From SZUA-430 sp044220975 (GTDB taxonomy: Bacteria > Pseudomonadota > Alphaproteobacteria > Micropepsales > Micropepsaceae), in NCBI GenBank assembly GCA_044220975.1, contig JBGAPZ010000002.1, forward strand, positions 109,216-173,215: 64,000 nt of DNA, given 5' to 3'. Shown here in pieces: positions 35,064 to 44,055 of the stretch. The translations under genes and the position numbers were made by a program. Each line of letters begins with the position of its first letter. The first letter of the stretch is position 1. The notes below the pieces were generated by a model. It saw only the letters and a program-made list of their open reading frames with translations. It was not told the origin of the DNA and ran no database searches.

Positions 35064-36824
35064 ATGAGCCGATCACATCGCGCGGTTGCCCGCGCCCGCG
35101 CGCAGGAGCAAGACCTGCGCCACCTTTGGGTTTGGCTTAGCTTCTTGATCCTATGTGCAGTGCTTGCGTTCGCGCCGATGGCGCACGCGGCCAAGGAACT
35201 GATCCGCGGGAACGCAGGCGAACCCAAGAGCCTCGATCCGCACCGCGCGACCGGCACGTGGGAAAACAACGTCATCGGCGACATGATTATGGGCCTCTAC
35301 ACGGAGGCCGCCGATGGGACACCAATCCTGGGCGCCGCGGACGATGCGAAGACGTCACCGGACGGATTGCGTTGGACGTTCCATATCCGGCCGCACACAT
35401 GGTCTGACGGCAAGCCCGTCGTTGCCGGCGACTTCGTCTTTGCGATGCGGCGCATCCTCGATCCGAACTTTGCGGCCGAGTACCGCGAGATCCTTTATCC
35501 GATCAAGAACGCGCTCAAGATCAGCACGGGCGTGCTTCCCGTCGACCAGCTCGGCGTCAGCGCACCGGACCCGCAGACGCTTATCATCGACCTTGAAAAT
35601 CCGGCGCCGTACTTGCCGCAGCTTTTGACGCACTACACGGCCTATCCGTTGCCGCAACATGTGGTCGAGAAATACCAGAGCGACTGGATCAAGCCTGGCA
35701 AGATCGTTTCCAACGGGCCGTTCATGTTGCTGGAGTGGCGGCCGCACGATCACATCACACTGGTCAAGAATCCGAAATTCTACGATGCGGCCAACGTGAA
35801 GCTCGACCGCGTCACCTTTCTTCCGATCGAAGACGACTTGACGGCGCTGCGCCGCTATCGCGCGGGCGAATTGGACATGCAGGAACGCTGGCCGCTGACC
35901 GAACAAAAATGGCTGAAGCTGCACATTCCGAACGAAGCCCGCAGCTTCACGTATTTGTCGGTCACTTACACGACCTTCAACATGACGAAGAAGCCGTTCA
36001 ACGATTTCCGCGTGCGCAAGGCCATCGCGCAGGCGATCGACCGGCAGGTGATCGGGAAAGACGTGTTTTTCGATGCCTACGGCAAGGAGGCGTTTTCGTT
36101 CCTGCCGCCCGGCCTTGCCGGTGTCGATCACACGGCTCAAGTTCCCTATGCGAACATGTCCATGGAAGCGCGCATTGCGGATTCGAAGAAGCTGCTTGCG
36201 GCGGCCGGGTATGGACCGAACAACCCACTGAAATTCACCTATAACTTCATCGGCTTTCCAGACGCAAAGCGGTCTGCCATCGCGATCCAGGAGATGATGC
36301 GCAAGATCGGCGTCACGATGGAGCTGCTCGCCGCCGAGCCCAAGGTTCACTACGACGCGCTGAAGACGAAGAGCTATGAGGCGGCGAATGCGGCGTGGGT
36401 GTTCGACTACAGCGATGCGAAGAACATCCTCTATCTTTTCGAGAGCTCAACCGACCAGCAGAACTATCCGGGTTACAAGAATCCGGAATTCGACCAACTC
36501 ATGAAGAGCGCCGATGCGGAACCGGACGCCGCAAAGCGTGCCAAGCTCTTGGGTCAAGCGAACGCACTCTTGGTGCGCGATTTACCCGCCGCACCCGTGT
36601 TCCATCAGTACGAGCGCACGCTGGTGAAGCCCTACGTTCTCGGCTTCGTGGAAAACCCGCGCGTCATCTTCCGGTCGCGCTGGATGGACATCGGCGACAA
36701 GCCCGGACCGGCCGGCACAGCCAGTGTGGACGGCGGCGGCGCGCAAACGTCAGAAGGCGGATTGTGGTCGTGGCTGGGCTCTTGGTTCAGCTATGAGTCC
36801 TGGCAGAAGTGGTGGAACTCCTAA
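35064..36824 (+). CDS. oppA: Peptide-binding protein OppA-like, copy 1
   Basis: 586 residues. It has a long basic N-terminus and membrane/signal helix (LWVWLSFLILCAVLAFAPMA, AHA cleavage). The SBP family 5 core follows: IRGNAGEPKSLDPHRATGTW, WTFHIRPHTWSDGKPVVAGD, KPFNDFRVRKAIAQAIDRQV. It binds peptides in the periplasm for the Opp permease encoded just upstream. The C-terminus has a Gly/Ser linker and a Trp-rich tail, WSWLGSWFS then QKWWNS, almost identical in the next gene. No lipobox is present. ATG 35064 is preceded by GGGAGA. Confidence 0.9.
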   Translation: MSRSHRAVARARAQEQDLRHLWVWLSFLILCAVLAFAPMAHAAKELIRGNAGEPKSLDPHRATGTWENNVIGDMIMGLYTEAADGTPILGAADDAKTSPDGLRWTFHIRPHTWSDGKPVVAGDFVFAMRRILDPNFAAEYREILYPIKNALKISTGVLPVDQLGVSAPDPQTLIIDLENPAPYLPQLLTHYTAYPLPQHVVEKYQSDWIKPGKIVSNGPFMLLEWRPHDHITLVKNPKFYDAANVKLDRVTFLPIEDDLTALRRYRAGELDMQERWPLTEQKWLKLHIPNEARSFTYLSVTYTTFNMTKKPFNDFRVRKAIAQAIDRQVIGKDVFFDAYGKEAFSFLPPGLAGVDHTAQVPYANMSMEARIADSKKLLAAAGYGPNNPLKFTYNFIGFPDAKRSAIAIQEMMRKIGVTMELLAAEPKVHYDALKTKSYEAANAAWVFDYSDAKNILYLFESSTDQQNYPGYKNPEFDQLMKSADAEPDAAKRAKLLGQANALLVRDLPAAPVFHQYERTLVKPYVLGFVENPRVIFRSRWMDIGDKPGPAGTASVDGGGAQTSEGGLWSWLGSWFSYESWQKWWNS

Positions 36825-36842
36825 GAGCGTGGGGATGCGATC

Positions 36843-38570
36843 ATGACGCGAGACGGTTTTGGCCGGTTGGTCCGGCTCATCGGTATTTTGGCCATTTGCC
36901 TTGCGGTCGCGATGCCGGCGTCGGCCGCCAAGGTCTTGAACCGTGGTAACGGCGCGGAACCGAAGGGGCTAGATCCGCATCAGGCATCGGGCGATCCGGA
37001 AAATCAGATCCTGGGCGACATGTTTGTCGGCCTCTACACGGAAGACTTCGAGGGGCATGCCGTTCTTGGCGCTGCCGAGAAGGTCGAAACCTCGCCAGAC
37101 GGGCTCACGTGGACGTTCACGATCCGCGATCACAAATGGTCGGATGGCAAGCCCGTAACCTCGGCAGATTTCGTGTTCGCCTACCGGCGCATCCTCGACC
37201 CAGCTACCGCGTCGGAATACGCAAGTCTTCTTTATGTGATCAAGAACGCCGAGAAGGTGAACAAGGGCATCGGCAAGGTGCCGCTTACCGAACTCGGCGT
37301 CAGCGCGCCGGACGCGAAAACGTTCGTCATCCAGCTTGCGCATCCGGCGCCGTATATTCCCGAGATGATGACCCACTATTCGCTGTTCCCGATCCCCAAG
37401 CATGTCGTGGAGAAGGCGGGAATGGGCTGGACGAAGGCCGGCGTGATGGTCTCGAACGGAGCCTACATGCTCGTCGAACGGCGGCCGTTCGATCGCATCA
37501 AACTGGTCAAGAATCCTTATTTCTACGACGCCGCGAACGTGAAGATCGACGAGGTCAATTTCTACCCGACAAGCGACGAGGCGGCCGCGTTGAAACGCTA
37601 CCGGGTGGGCGAGATCGATACGATCGACCGTTGGCCGCTCGCCGAAAACAAATGGCTGTTCGCGAAGATTCCGAATGAGACAAAGAAATACCCGGGGCTG
37701 CGCGTGCTCTACACCGTGTTCAATACACGCAAAGCGCCGCTGAACGATCGCCGGGTCCGGTTCGCACTCGCCGAGGCGATCGACCGGGAAACGATCCAGC
37801 GGGAAGTCTATTTCAACGCGCATGGCATCGTGGCGGAAAGCGTCTTGCCGCCTGGCACGGTGAACGTCGACCATTCGGCAAAGGTACCCTGGGCGGGTAA
37901 GACGATGGACGAACGGCGCGCCGATGCGCGAGCGCTGCTGCAGGCGGCGGGCTTTGGCGGCGGCAACAAACCGCTGAAGCTGAGCTACAGCTTCTTGAAC
38001 CGGCCGGACACGAAACGCGCTGCGATTACAATGCAGGCGATGTGGAAGCAGATCGGCGTCGATATCGAACTGATGGCGCGGGACTTTGCCGTGCACTACG
38101 ACCAGCTAAAAACGGCAAACTTCGAGCTTGCGGATGCGGGTTGGATTTTGGATTACAACGACGCGCAGAACCTGCTGTTCCTGTTTCAGAGTTCGACTGC
38201 GCAGCTGAACTATCCGGGCTACAAGAACCCGATCTACGACGATTTGATGCACAAGGCCGAAAACGAGAAAGACGCCGTCGCGCGCGGAAAGTTACTCGGG
38301 CAAGCGACGGGCTTGGTGCTGAATGACGTCGCGGTTGCGCCGACCTTCTTCCAATTCATCAGACCGCTCGTGAAGCCTTACGTGCTGAACTGGAAGGAGA
38401 GTCCGCGCGGCGTCAACCGAACGCGCTGGCTCGACATCGGCGACAAGTCCGGTTCGACGGCAACGTCGGGCGGCAGCAACGGCGGCGCGCAAGCATCGGA
38501 AGGCGGCTTCTGGTCGTGGCTCGGCTCATGGTTCAGTTCCGAGGCATGGCAGAAGTGGTGGAATTCTTGA
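36843..38570 (+). CDS. oppA: Peptide-binding protein OppA-like, copy 2
   Basis: 575 residues, same family and order of blocks as copy 1 (LNRGNGAEPKGLDPHQASGD, WTFTIRDHKWSDGKPVTSAD, APLNDRRVRFALAEAIDRET). It has a conventional signal peptide (LIGILAICLAVAMPASAA). It follows copy 1 by 18 bases, so the two are cotranscribed and may give the importer two substrate ranges. It ends in the same Trp-rich tail (WSWLGSWFS, WQKWWNS). A strong bidirectional terminator follows at 38580. Confidence 0.92.
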   Translation: MTRDGFGRLVRLIGILAICLAVAMPASAAKVLNRGNGAEPKGLDPHQASGDPENQILGDMFVGLYTEDFEGHAVLGAAEKVETSPDGLTWTFTIRDHKWSDGKPVTSADFVFAYRRILDPATASEYASLLYVIKNAEKVNKGIGKVPLTELGVSAPDAKTFVIQLAHPAPYIPEMMTHYSLFPIPKHVVEKAGMGWTKAGVMVSNGAYMLVERRPFDRIKLVKNPYFYDAANVKIDEVNFYPTSDEAAALKRYRVGEIDTIDRWPLAENKWLFAKIPNETKKYPGLRVLYTVFNTRKAPLNDRRVRFALAEAIDRETIQREVYFNAHGIVAESVLPPGTVNVDHSAKVPWAGKTMDERRADARALLQAAGFGGGNKPLKLSYSFLNRPDTKRAAITMQAMWKQIGVDIELMARDFAVHYDQLKTANFELADAGWILDYNDAQNLLFLFQSSTAQLNYPGYKNPIYDDLMHKAENEKDAVARGKLLGQATGLVLNDVAVAPTFFQFIRPLVKPYVLNWKESPRGVNRTRWLDIGDKSGSTATSGGSNGGAQASEGGFWSWLGSWFSSEAWQKWWNS

Positions 38571-38579
38571 CGCAATAAA

Positions 38580-38610
38580 AAACGCTGGGGCGGTAGCCGT
38601 CCCAGCGTTT
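38580..38610. terminator. Bidirectional intrinsic terminator
   Basis: AAACGCTGGG (38580-38589) pairs with CCCAGCGTTT (38601-38610). The inner CGG/CCG and a G-T pair extend the stem to about 14 bp around loop TAG. Read on the minus strand the stem is followed by TTTTTTATTG, a good tail for the 38631-38990 gene. On the plus strand the tail is weaker (TTTCGATTCT) but fits the end of the binding-protein genes. Confidence 0.85.
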
Positions 38611-38630
38611 CGATTCTGGCTTTGCAGCGC

Positions 38631-38990
38631 CTAGCCCGCGGGTGCGGGAGCCGGCGCTGGCGTCACGCTTTCGATGAAGCAGACCTGGCCAAGACGAAAT
38701 TCCAACGCGTCATCGCGATCGAAGCATTCGTGATTGCTGTAGAGGCGCACGGTGTAGGGGTTGTCCATCATCTCCAGCGCACGGCAAGGACTGCGTAACG
38801 TGACGACGTATTTGCCCTTGTTGAACTTCGTATCGGCGAGATAGGTGCGGTCGTCGACCTTCGTCAGGCCGCCGAGATCGCGGAACTTTAGACACGCTTG
38901 CGGATAGGCTTCCGCGCGTTGATCGAGTGAACCCAAAGCGACTACGCCGCCGAGCCCAAGCAGACTGGCCAAGAAGATGGCATTACGCAT
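38631..38990 (-). CDS. Small secreted Cys-containing protein (DUF6491-like pattern)
   Basis: 119 residues with a signal peptide (FLASLLGLGGVVALGSL...AEA). A compact beta domain has four Cys in the order ACLKFRDL, RSPCRALE, NHECFDRD, GQVCFIESV, with DRTYLADTKFNKGKYVVTL between. This spacing resembles small DUF6491-type envelope proteins. The C-terminal APAPAPAG is a short flexible tail. Function unknown. It has its own terminator side at 38580-38610. Confidence 0.65.
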   Translation of the reverse strand: MRNAIFLASLLGLGGVVALGSLDQRAEAYPQACLKFRDLGGLTKVDDRTYLADTKFNKGKYVVTLRSPCRALEMMDNPYTVRLYSNHECFDRDDALEFRLGQVCFIESVTPAPAPAPAG

Positions 38991-39102
38991 GGTGTGGCCT
39001 CCTTTGCCGAGAACCGGTTTTTACCGTCCTGGGTAACCTAGTGCATTGCGCACGCCTCTCAAACCCGAACTCGCAGCATTGTGACGCGGGAACACGCGCT
39101 GT

Positions 39103-40977
39103 ATGAATTCCACAATGAGCGGCGGTGCAAATCCCCACATTCAGCAGCGATTCGCGGAAGCGCAGGCGCTAGAGGCGCGCGGCGACCTTGCGGGGGCGGA
39201 GGCTGGCTACCGCCAATTGCTGGCGATGATGCCGGGCCAACCGGTTCTGCTCGCGCACCTTGCACTCGTCCGAAAAGCCGTTGGCGCGTTCAGCGAGGCG
39301 GAGGGGTTGCTCCGGCGCGCGATCGCGGGTGCGCCGAACGAAGCGGCACTCCACAACAATCTGGGCAACGTCCTTCGGAACTTGGGGCGCCAGGCGGACG
39401 CGGAAGCGAGTTATCGCAAGGCGCTCGCGCTAAAACCGGTCTACGGCGAAGCGGCGTACAATTTGGGCGTCACGCTGGAGGATTTGGGACGGCTCGATGA
39501 GGCGCTCGATGCCTATCGCGGGGCGCTGGAACTTGGGCATGCGGATGCGGCGGCGTGGGTACGGATCGGCGCTATTGAGATGCGCCAGGGCAAGATCGAT
39601 CTTGCGCTTGTCGATATCGACGCCGCGGTGGCGACCGATCCGCAGTCGTTCGATGCGCATTACTACCGGGGGCTAGCACTCGCGCAGCTGGAACGGTTTG
39701 AGGACGCGATCGAGGCGCTGCGGCAAGCATCGGCGTTGCGGCCCAGCAGCATCGAGGCGATGCATGCGCTTGCGAACAATCTTCGCGTCGTCGAGCGGTA
39801 TGAGGACGCGCTCAACGTCTATTGGCAAATGATCGATTTGCAGCCGCTGGAAGTGACCACGCACAACAACATGAACCAGCTCGCCTGGACGACCGGGCGG
39901 CGGGACGTATTCCTGAGATCGTTCGCCGCCGCGCGCGAGCGACTGGGGGGCGACGATTCCGGCTTGATGGTCGCCGAGGCGCAACTGCGCATGCAGCGCA
40001 ACGACGCGGAAGCGGCGGAGCCGCTGTTGCGCAAGGCTTTGATCATGACACCCGAGAGTGCCGACGCGAACGGGCTGCTTGGACGGTTGCTGGCTCGGCG
40101 CGGCGCATTCAACGAGAGCTTCGAGCGCTTCGCGCAGGCGGTCAAATGCGATCCGACCGCCGGTATTTATCGCAACGAGTTCGGCTACGCGCTTTTGCAA
40201 GGCAGCGAGCAGCGCGAGGCGCTTTCGCAATTTGAAGCGGCGCTGCAACTGGACGGCGCGGACCAACTGGCGCTTGCGGGCGTCGGCCTTGCGTACCGAG
40301 CACTCGGCGACAGCCGTTACCACGACCTCTTCAACGTCGATCGGTTCGTGCGGGTCTATCCGATCCGTGTGCCGGCTGGGTTTGCCGATTCGCGCGCATT
40401 CAACAATTCGCTGGCTGAAGACTTGATCAAGCTTCACACCACAACGAGCGAACCGCTTGACCAAACCTTGCGCGGCGGCACGCAAACGCCGGGTCTCTTG
40501 TTCTTGCGCCGGTTGAAAGCGATCGAGCAGGTGCGCGACCAGATTTCAGAGGCGGTTAGCGACTACGTGAGCACGATGGGCTTCGACGCGACCCATCCGC
40601 TTCTTTCGCGCAAGCAAGATACTTGGAGCTTCACGCATTCGTGGTCATGCAAGCTTCGCTCAAGCGGGTTTCATACAAACCATGTTCACCCGATGGGGTG
40701 GATCAGTTCGGCCTACTATGTGAGCTTGCCGGATGCGCTTGAGGATCAAGCGCAACGCCAAGGCTGGCTTAAGTTCGGCGAGTCACATTTGGAACTTGGC
40801 GCCGACGACCGCGCCGAGCATTTCGTAAAGCCAGAGGTTGGATACTTGGTGCTGTTTCCCTCGTACTTCTGGCATGGGACGGTGCCGTTCGAGTCAACGG
40901 CCGACCGTTTGACAATCGCATTCGATGTCGTGCCCGGCAAAGTCGATCCTCGCGCCATTGCGGCTGGACCCTACTAA
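39103..40977 (+). CDS. TPR protein with C-terminal putative 2OG-Fe(II) oxygenase
   Basis: 624 residues. Residues ~10-410 hold about ten TPR units (e.g. LHNNLGNVLRNLGRQADAEA, EAAYNLGVTLEDLGRLDEAL). Residues ~495-612 match the putative 2OG-Fe(II) oxygenase family. Candidate iron ligands are in FHTNHVHPMGWISSAYYV (~523-540) and SYFWHGTVPF (His ~591), with the 2OG-binding Arg in DRLTIAFDVV (~601). It probably hydroxylates a protein or peptide docked by the TPRs in the cytoplasm, as no signal is seen. A second ATG at 39115 is possible. The next gene starts one base after its stop. Confidence 0.85.
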   Translation: MNSTMSGGANPHIQQRFAEAQALEARGDLAGAEAGYRQLLAMMPGQPVLLAHLALVRKAVGAFSEAEGLLRRAIAGAPNEAALHNNLGNVLRNLGRQADAEASYRKALALKPVYGEAAYNLGVTLEDLGRLDEALDAYRGALELGHADAAAWVRIGAIEMRQGKIDLALVDIDAAVATDPQSFDAHYYRGLALAQLERFEDAIEALRQASALRPSSIEAMHALANNLRVVERYEDALNVYWQMIDLQPLEVTTHNNMNQLAWTTGRRDVFLRSFAAARERLGGDDSGLMVAEAQLRMQRNDAEAAEPLLRKALIMTPESADANGLLGRLLARRGAFNESFERFAQAVKCDPTAGIYRNEFGYALLQGSEQREALSQFEAALQLDGADQLALAGVGLAYRALGDSRYHDLFNVDRFVRVYPIRVPAGFADSRAFNNSLAEDLIKLHTTTSEPLDQTLRGGTQTPGLLFLRRLKAIEQVRDQISEAVSDYVSTMGFDATHPLLSRKQDTWSFTHSWSCKLRSSGFHTNHVHPMGWISSAYYVSLPDALEDQAQRQGWLKFGESHLELGADDRAEHFVKPEVGYLVLFPSYFWHGTVPFESTADRLTIAFDVVPGKVDPRAIAAGPY

Positions 40978-40978
40978 G

Positions 40979-42052
40979 ATGGGCGGTGGCGCCAATCCAA
41001 ACGCGGAAGAGTTGCTTCAACGACTTGCAGGGTCGGTCGATGTCGCACTGCAGTCGTTCGATCTGGTGCGCGACCGCGCCTTACTGGTTGAACTCGGCGC
41101 GTCGACATACCGGCAAGCAAGTTTTCTCGACGAGCGCGTTCTCAAGCCCGGGTCGAAGGCGGCGTGGGTGGAGCTCAGCCGCGTCATGGAGGCGGCGCGC
41201 ACTGTCCTGTTTCAGCATCCCGTGCATTTCATCTTCCATACCGGGCACGTCGGGTCGACGCTGGTGAGCAGGTTGCTCGACGAGACCGGTGCCGTGTTGC
41301 CGTTGCGCGAGCCGACGGTTCTTCGGCAACTGGCCGAGACGCATGATGCTTTGGGGCGTATCGACTCACTGCTCGACGAACGTGGGTTTGCTGTTTTGCT
41401 CGGCAGCTTTTTGCGGCTTTGCGGGCGCGGTGACGCGGCCACGAAAGCGGTCGTCGTAAAGGCGACCAGCAACGTTGGGCGGATTGCCCCTGTCCTGCTG
41501 GCGGCCCACCCCACTGCCCGCGCGATCTACATGAATCTGCGGGCAGAGCCCTACATCGTCACGTTGCTGAGCGGGGCTAACGCCGCGCAGGACCTGCGCG
41601 GTCACGGCCCCGAGCGGTTCCGGCGCCTCGCAGGTTATGGCGCCAGCGCGTTGGCACCACTGCACCAACTCTCGCGCGGCGAGTTGGCGGCGGCGAGTTG
41701 GCTTGCGGAAACATGGAGCCAACAAAAGGCGCTCGACGCTGCGGGCCCGCGCATGATTGCGGTCGATTTCGACACGCTGCTTGGCGACATCGGGGGCGAG
41801 ATTGGGCGGATCGTGAGGCACCTTGGTTTGCCGCACACGGCCACGTATCTCGCGAATATCGGAAAGAGTGCGCCGCTCTCGCAGTATGCGAAGGCAACGG
41901 AGTATGCGTATTCGCCGGCGTTGCGGGCACAAATTCTTGCCGAAGCGCGCGTGCAGCAGGGCGAGGAGGTTCGCAAGGGCCTTGCGTGGCTCGATCGCAT
42001 GAAGGCGTCCAATCCGCCGCTTGCAGCGGTTTGCGCTCGCGCCGGCAGTTAG
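40979..42052 (+). CDS. P-loop sulfotransferase-like protein
   Basis: 357 residues. VHFIFHTGHVGSTLVSRLL (~residues 79-97) has the position and shape of a sulfotransferase PSB loop but with H-V-G-S-T in place of the usual R-S-G-T-T. A later VVKATSNVGRIAPVLLAAHP and YMNLRAEPYIVTLL correspond to the acceptor/3'-phosphate region. The middle and C-terminus (LAAASWLAETWSQQKAL, MIAVDFDTLLGDIGGEIGRI) follow the family layout. Donor binding is plausible, not proven. It is coupled to the TPR-oxygenase gene with one base between stop and ATG. The stop shares TTAG with the convergent PKHD gene. Confidence 0.7.
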   Translation: MGGGANPNAEELLQRLAGSVDVALQSFDLVRDRALLVELGASTYRQASFLDERVLKPGSKAAWVELSRVMEAARTVLFQHPVHFIFHTGHVGSTLVSRLLDETGAVLPLREPTVLRQLAETHDALGRIDSLLDERGFAVLLGSFLRLCGRGDAATKAVVVKATSNVGRIAPVLLAAHPTARAIYMNLRAEPYIVTLLSGANAAQDLRGHGPERFRRLAGYGASALAPLHQLSRGELAAASWLAETWSQQKALDAAGPRMIAVDFDTLLGDIGGEIGRIVRHLGLPHTATYLANIGKSAPLSQYAKATEYAYSPALRAQILAEARVQQGEEVRKGLAWLDRMKASNPPLAAVCARAGS

Positions 42053-42714
42053 GGCGTCGCCCACATACGCATGAGATTTTGGCGCACGACGTCGAGACGA
42101 ACGCGGTTTTCCCACTTCATGGACAATCCCTCGAGCGCGGCAATTTCGTTCAGCTCATAAACTTGAAGCCGTTGATGCTGATCCGCGATCAGGCTTTCGA
42201 CGAATGTTATGGCGACGAGACGTTGACCTGCGCGCACGGGTGTTACCTCGTGCATCGTTGTCGACGGATATACGATCGCTTCCCCGGGCTCACCCTTGAA
42301 AGTCAGCGTGCGGTTGCCGCTGACGATCGAAAGTTCGCCGCCATCGTAGGTCGAGGGCGGTGCAATGAAGATCGTGCAGGACAGATCGGACCGCAACCGG
42401 CCGTTCGGAATATTGATAATCGCAGAGTCGGCGTGAGCGCCGTATTTCATGCCAGGCTCATAGCGGCTCAAAAGCGGCGGGGCGATGCGCTTAGGCATCG
42501 CGAAGTTCATGAATTCCTCCGAGCGACCAATCGCGGTCTGCAAGACCTGCACCGATTCCGCGTATTTCGGATCGGCGTAGTCGGCCTGCAGATTTTGTTT
42601 TGTCGTATTCGCGGGATTCGTGACACGACCATCGACAAAGCGCAGATCGCGAGCAAGCGCGGCCAAGCGCCCGACATCGGCTGGACTTAGCAGGTTTTTG
42701 ATTTCGAGGAACAA
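42049..42714 (-). CDS. Fe(II)/2-oxoglutarate PKHD-type hydroxylase (PiuC-like)
   Basis: 221 residues, the PiuC/PKHD length. Iron ligands are H94 and D96 in YGAHADSAII and H155 in TTMHEVTPV, and the 2OG Arg is R165 in QRLVAITF. The C-terminal helical segment DQHQRLQVYELNEIAAL is also conserved. In proteobacteria such genes often sit beside TonB-dependent siderophore receptors; the substrate remains unsettled. It is 3 bases downstream of the TPR-aspartyl hydroxylase gene on the same strand. Confidence 0.9.
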   Translation of the reverse strand: MFLEIKNLLSPADVGRLAALARDLRFVDGRVTNPANTTKQNLQADYADPKYAESVQVLQTAIGRSEEFMNFAMPKRIAPPLLSRYEPGMKYGAHADSAIINIPNGRLRSDLSCTIFIAPPSTYDGGELSIVSGNRTLTFKGEPGEAIVYPSTTMHEVTPVRAGQRLVAITFVESLIADQHQRLQVYELNEIAALEGLSMKWENRVRLDVVRQNLMRMWATP

Positions 42715-42717
42715 GGG

Positions 42718-44055
42718 TCAGCCTTTTCCGGTTGTCTCACCAGCATAGTACTCACGCTGCGCCGCCAAAAGCGCACAGACCAGGTCGCGTTCAGCGGCAC
42801 TGAGATACGGGTTCCAAATGTCGAAGATCAGCACGACACGCAAGGCATCGCTCGCGTTCATGGCTTCGTGTTCGATTGTATCGTCGAAAACCCAGGCCTT
42901 GCCGCGCTTCCAGGCACGGGTGTCGTTGCCGACGCGGAACGTGCAGCCGTCGGGCACGATTAGACCAAGATGCGCGATGAGGCGCGTGTTCGTGACGCCA
43001 GTGTGCGGCGCAATGCGCGTGCCAGGTGTTAGGCTTGAGAAGAATGCGGCTGGCGCGAAGCCCGGCACATGGGCCAGCGGCATGGCATCCAACACGGACG
43101 CGGTTTGCGGACAGCGCTTGCAGTGATCGTCTACGCGCTTGCCGTCGTCCCAGAAGAAGTAAGCGCTCCAATCGGGCGAACGGTTTAACGCAGCGGTTTC
43201 GTTCAGCGGCACGTTGTCTGGCATGTCGACATATGGACGAAAGCCCGGCGCGCTTTCTTGGAGCAACGCCGAAAGCTCGCGTTCGATGTCGTCTGTCTTG
43301 GCTTCGAGGTGCGCCATCCAGGGGAATTGTTCATCGTCATAAAATTGGATCGCGGGGAGGCGCGGAAAATTCAGCATCACGGGCTGCTGCGTGTAGATTC
43401 TCTTCCTGCCCGTCATCGCATCCTTGCACTCGTCGAACCGATCCAGTCGGGCACCTGCATGATGTGCGCGAAGGTCGCCAAGTTTTCTGTCGATGAAAGC
43501 GCTCATCGCCTCGGCGTTCTCGCCGACGACTTTGCGCGCGCGTTGCGCAAGTTGCTGCAAATCCGGGGACAGGCGCGAATCGGCCGGCGTCACCTTTAGC
43601 GCGTCGGCATAGATACGCGCTGCAGTGCGCAATTTGCCTAGCCGTTCAAGCACAGCGCCTTTGGCGAGCAATGCCGGATAACAATACGGATCGACCGACA
43701 ATGCCTGATCGTAGGCAAGCATTTCACGGGCGGTGTCTCCCGAAGCGCGATACGCGCCAGCCAGCGCCAGCGGGATGAGCGCGTCTTTCGGTGCGGACAT
43801 TGCGGCCCGGCTCAGCAGCTGAACAGCCCCGCGCGCATCGCCGGCCGCCAGCGCGCGTTGACCGAAGAAAAACAGCGCTTCCGAATGTTCCGGTGAAAGG
43901 GTGCGGACCTGATCCCAGGCGCGCGCAGCCTCGTCCATGCGCCCTGCCCGTATCGCGCGGCGCGCCGTATCGACGAGGAACTTCAATGAATCGCGCTCAA
44001 CCAAAGCCAACCCACGATCTGTTGTGCCGGCGTTCGCCGCAAGTCCCTCGCACAT
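42718..44055 (-). CDS. TPR protein with aspartyl/asparaginyl beta-hydroxylase domain
   Basis: About 445 residues. The N-terminal ~190 hold TPR-like repeats (MDEAARAWDQVRTLSPEHSE, YPALLAKGAVLERLGKL). The C-terminal ~200 match AspH-type hydroxylases: ligands and 2OG site in IAPHTGVTNTRLIAHLGL, DGCTFRVGNDTRAWKRGKAWVFDDTIEHEAMN and LRVVLIFDIWNP. It hydroxylates Asp/Asn in target proteins in characterised relatives. No signal peptide is seen. I took ATG 44055; a TTG at 44100 would add 15 residues and has no ribosome site. It is read divergently from the TonB receptor. Confidence 0.85.
   Translation of the reverse strand: MCEGLAANAGTTDRGLALVERDSLKFLVDTARRAIRAGRMDEAARAWDQVRTLSPEHSEALFFFGQRALAAGDARGAVQLLSRAAMSAPKDALIPLALAGAYRASGDTAREMLAYDQALSVDPYCYPALLAKGAVLERLGKLRTAARIYADALKVTPADSRLSPDLQQLAQRARKVVGENAEAMSAFIDRKLGDLRAHHAGARLDRFDECKDAMTGRKRIYTQQPVMLNFPRLPAIQFYDDEQFPWMAHLEAKTDDIERELSALLQESAPGFRPYVDMPDNVPLNETAALNRSPDWSAYFFWDDGKRVDDHCKRCPQTASVLDAMPLAHVPGFAPAAFFSSLTPGTRIAPHTGVTNTRLIAHLGLIVPDGCTFRVGNDTRAWKRGKAWVFDDTIEHEAMNASDALRVVLIFDIWNPYLSAAERDLVCALLAAQREYYAGETTGKG

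Noticed and set aside
36969..38096. Long minus-strand open frames opposite the two OppA genes (also 35355-36350)
   Set aside because: Mirror frames with Arg/His-rich translation; both OppA genes are complete on the plus strand.
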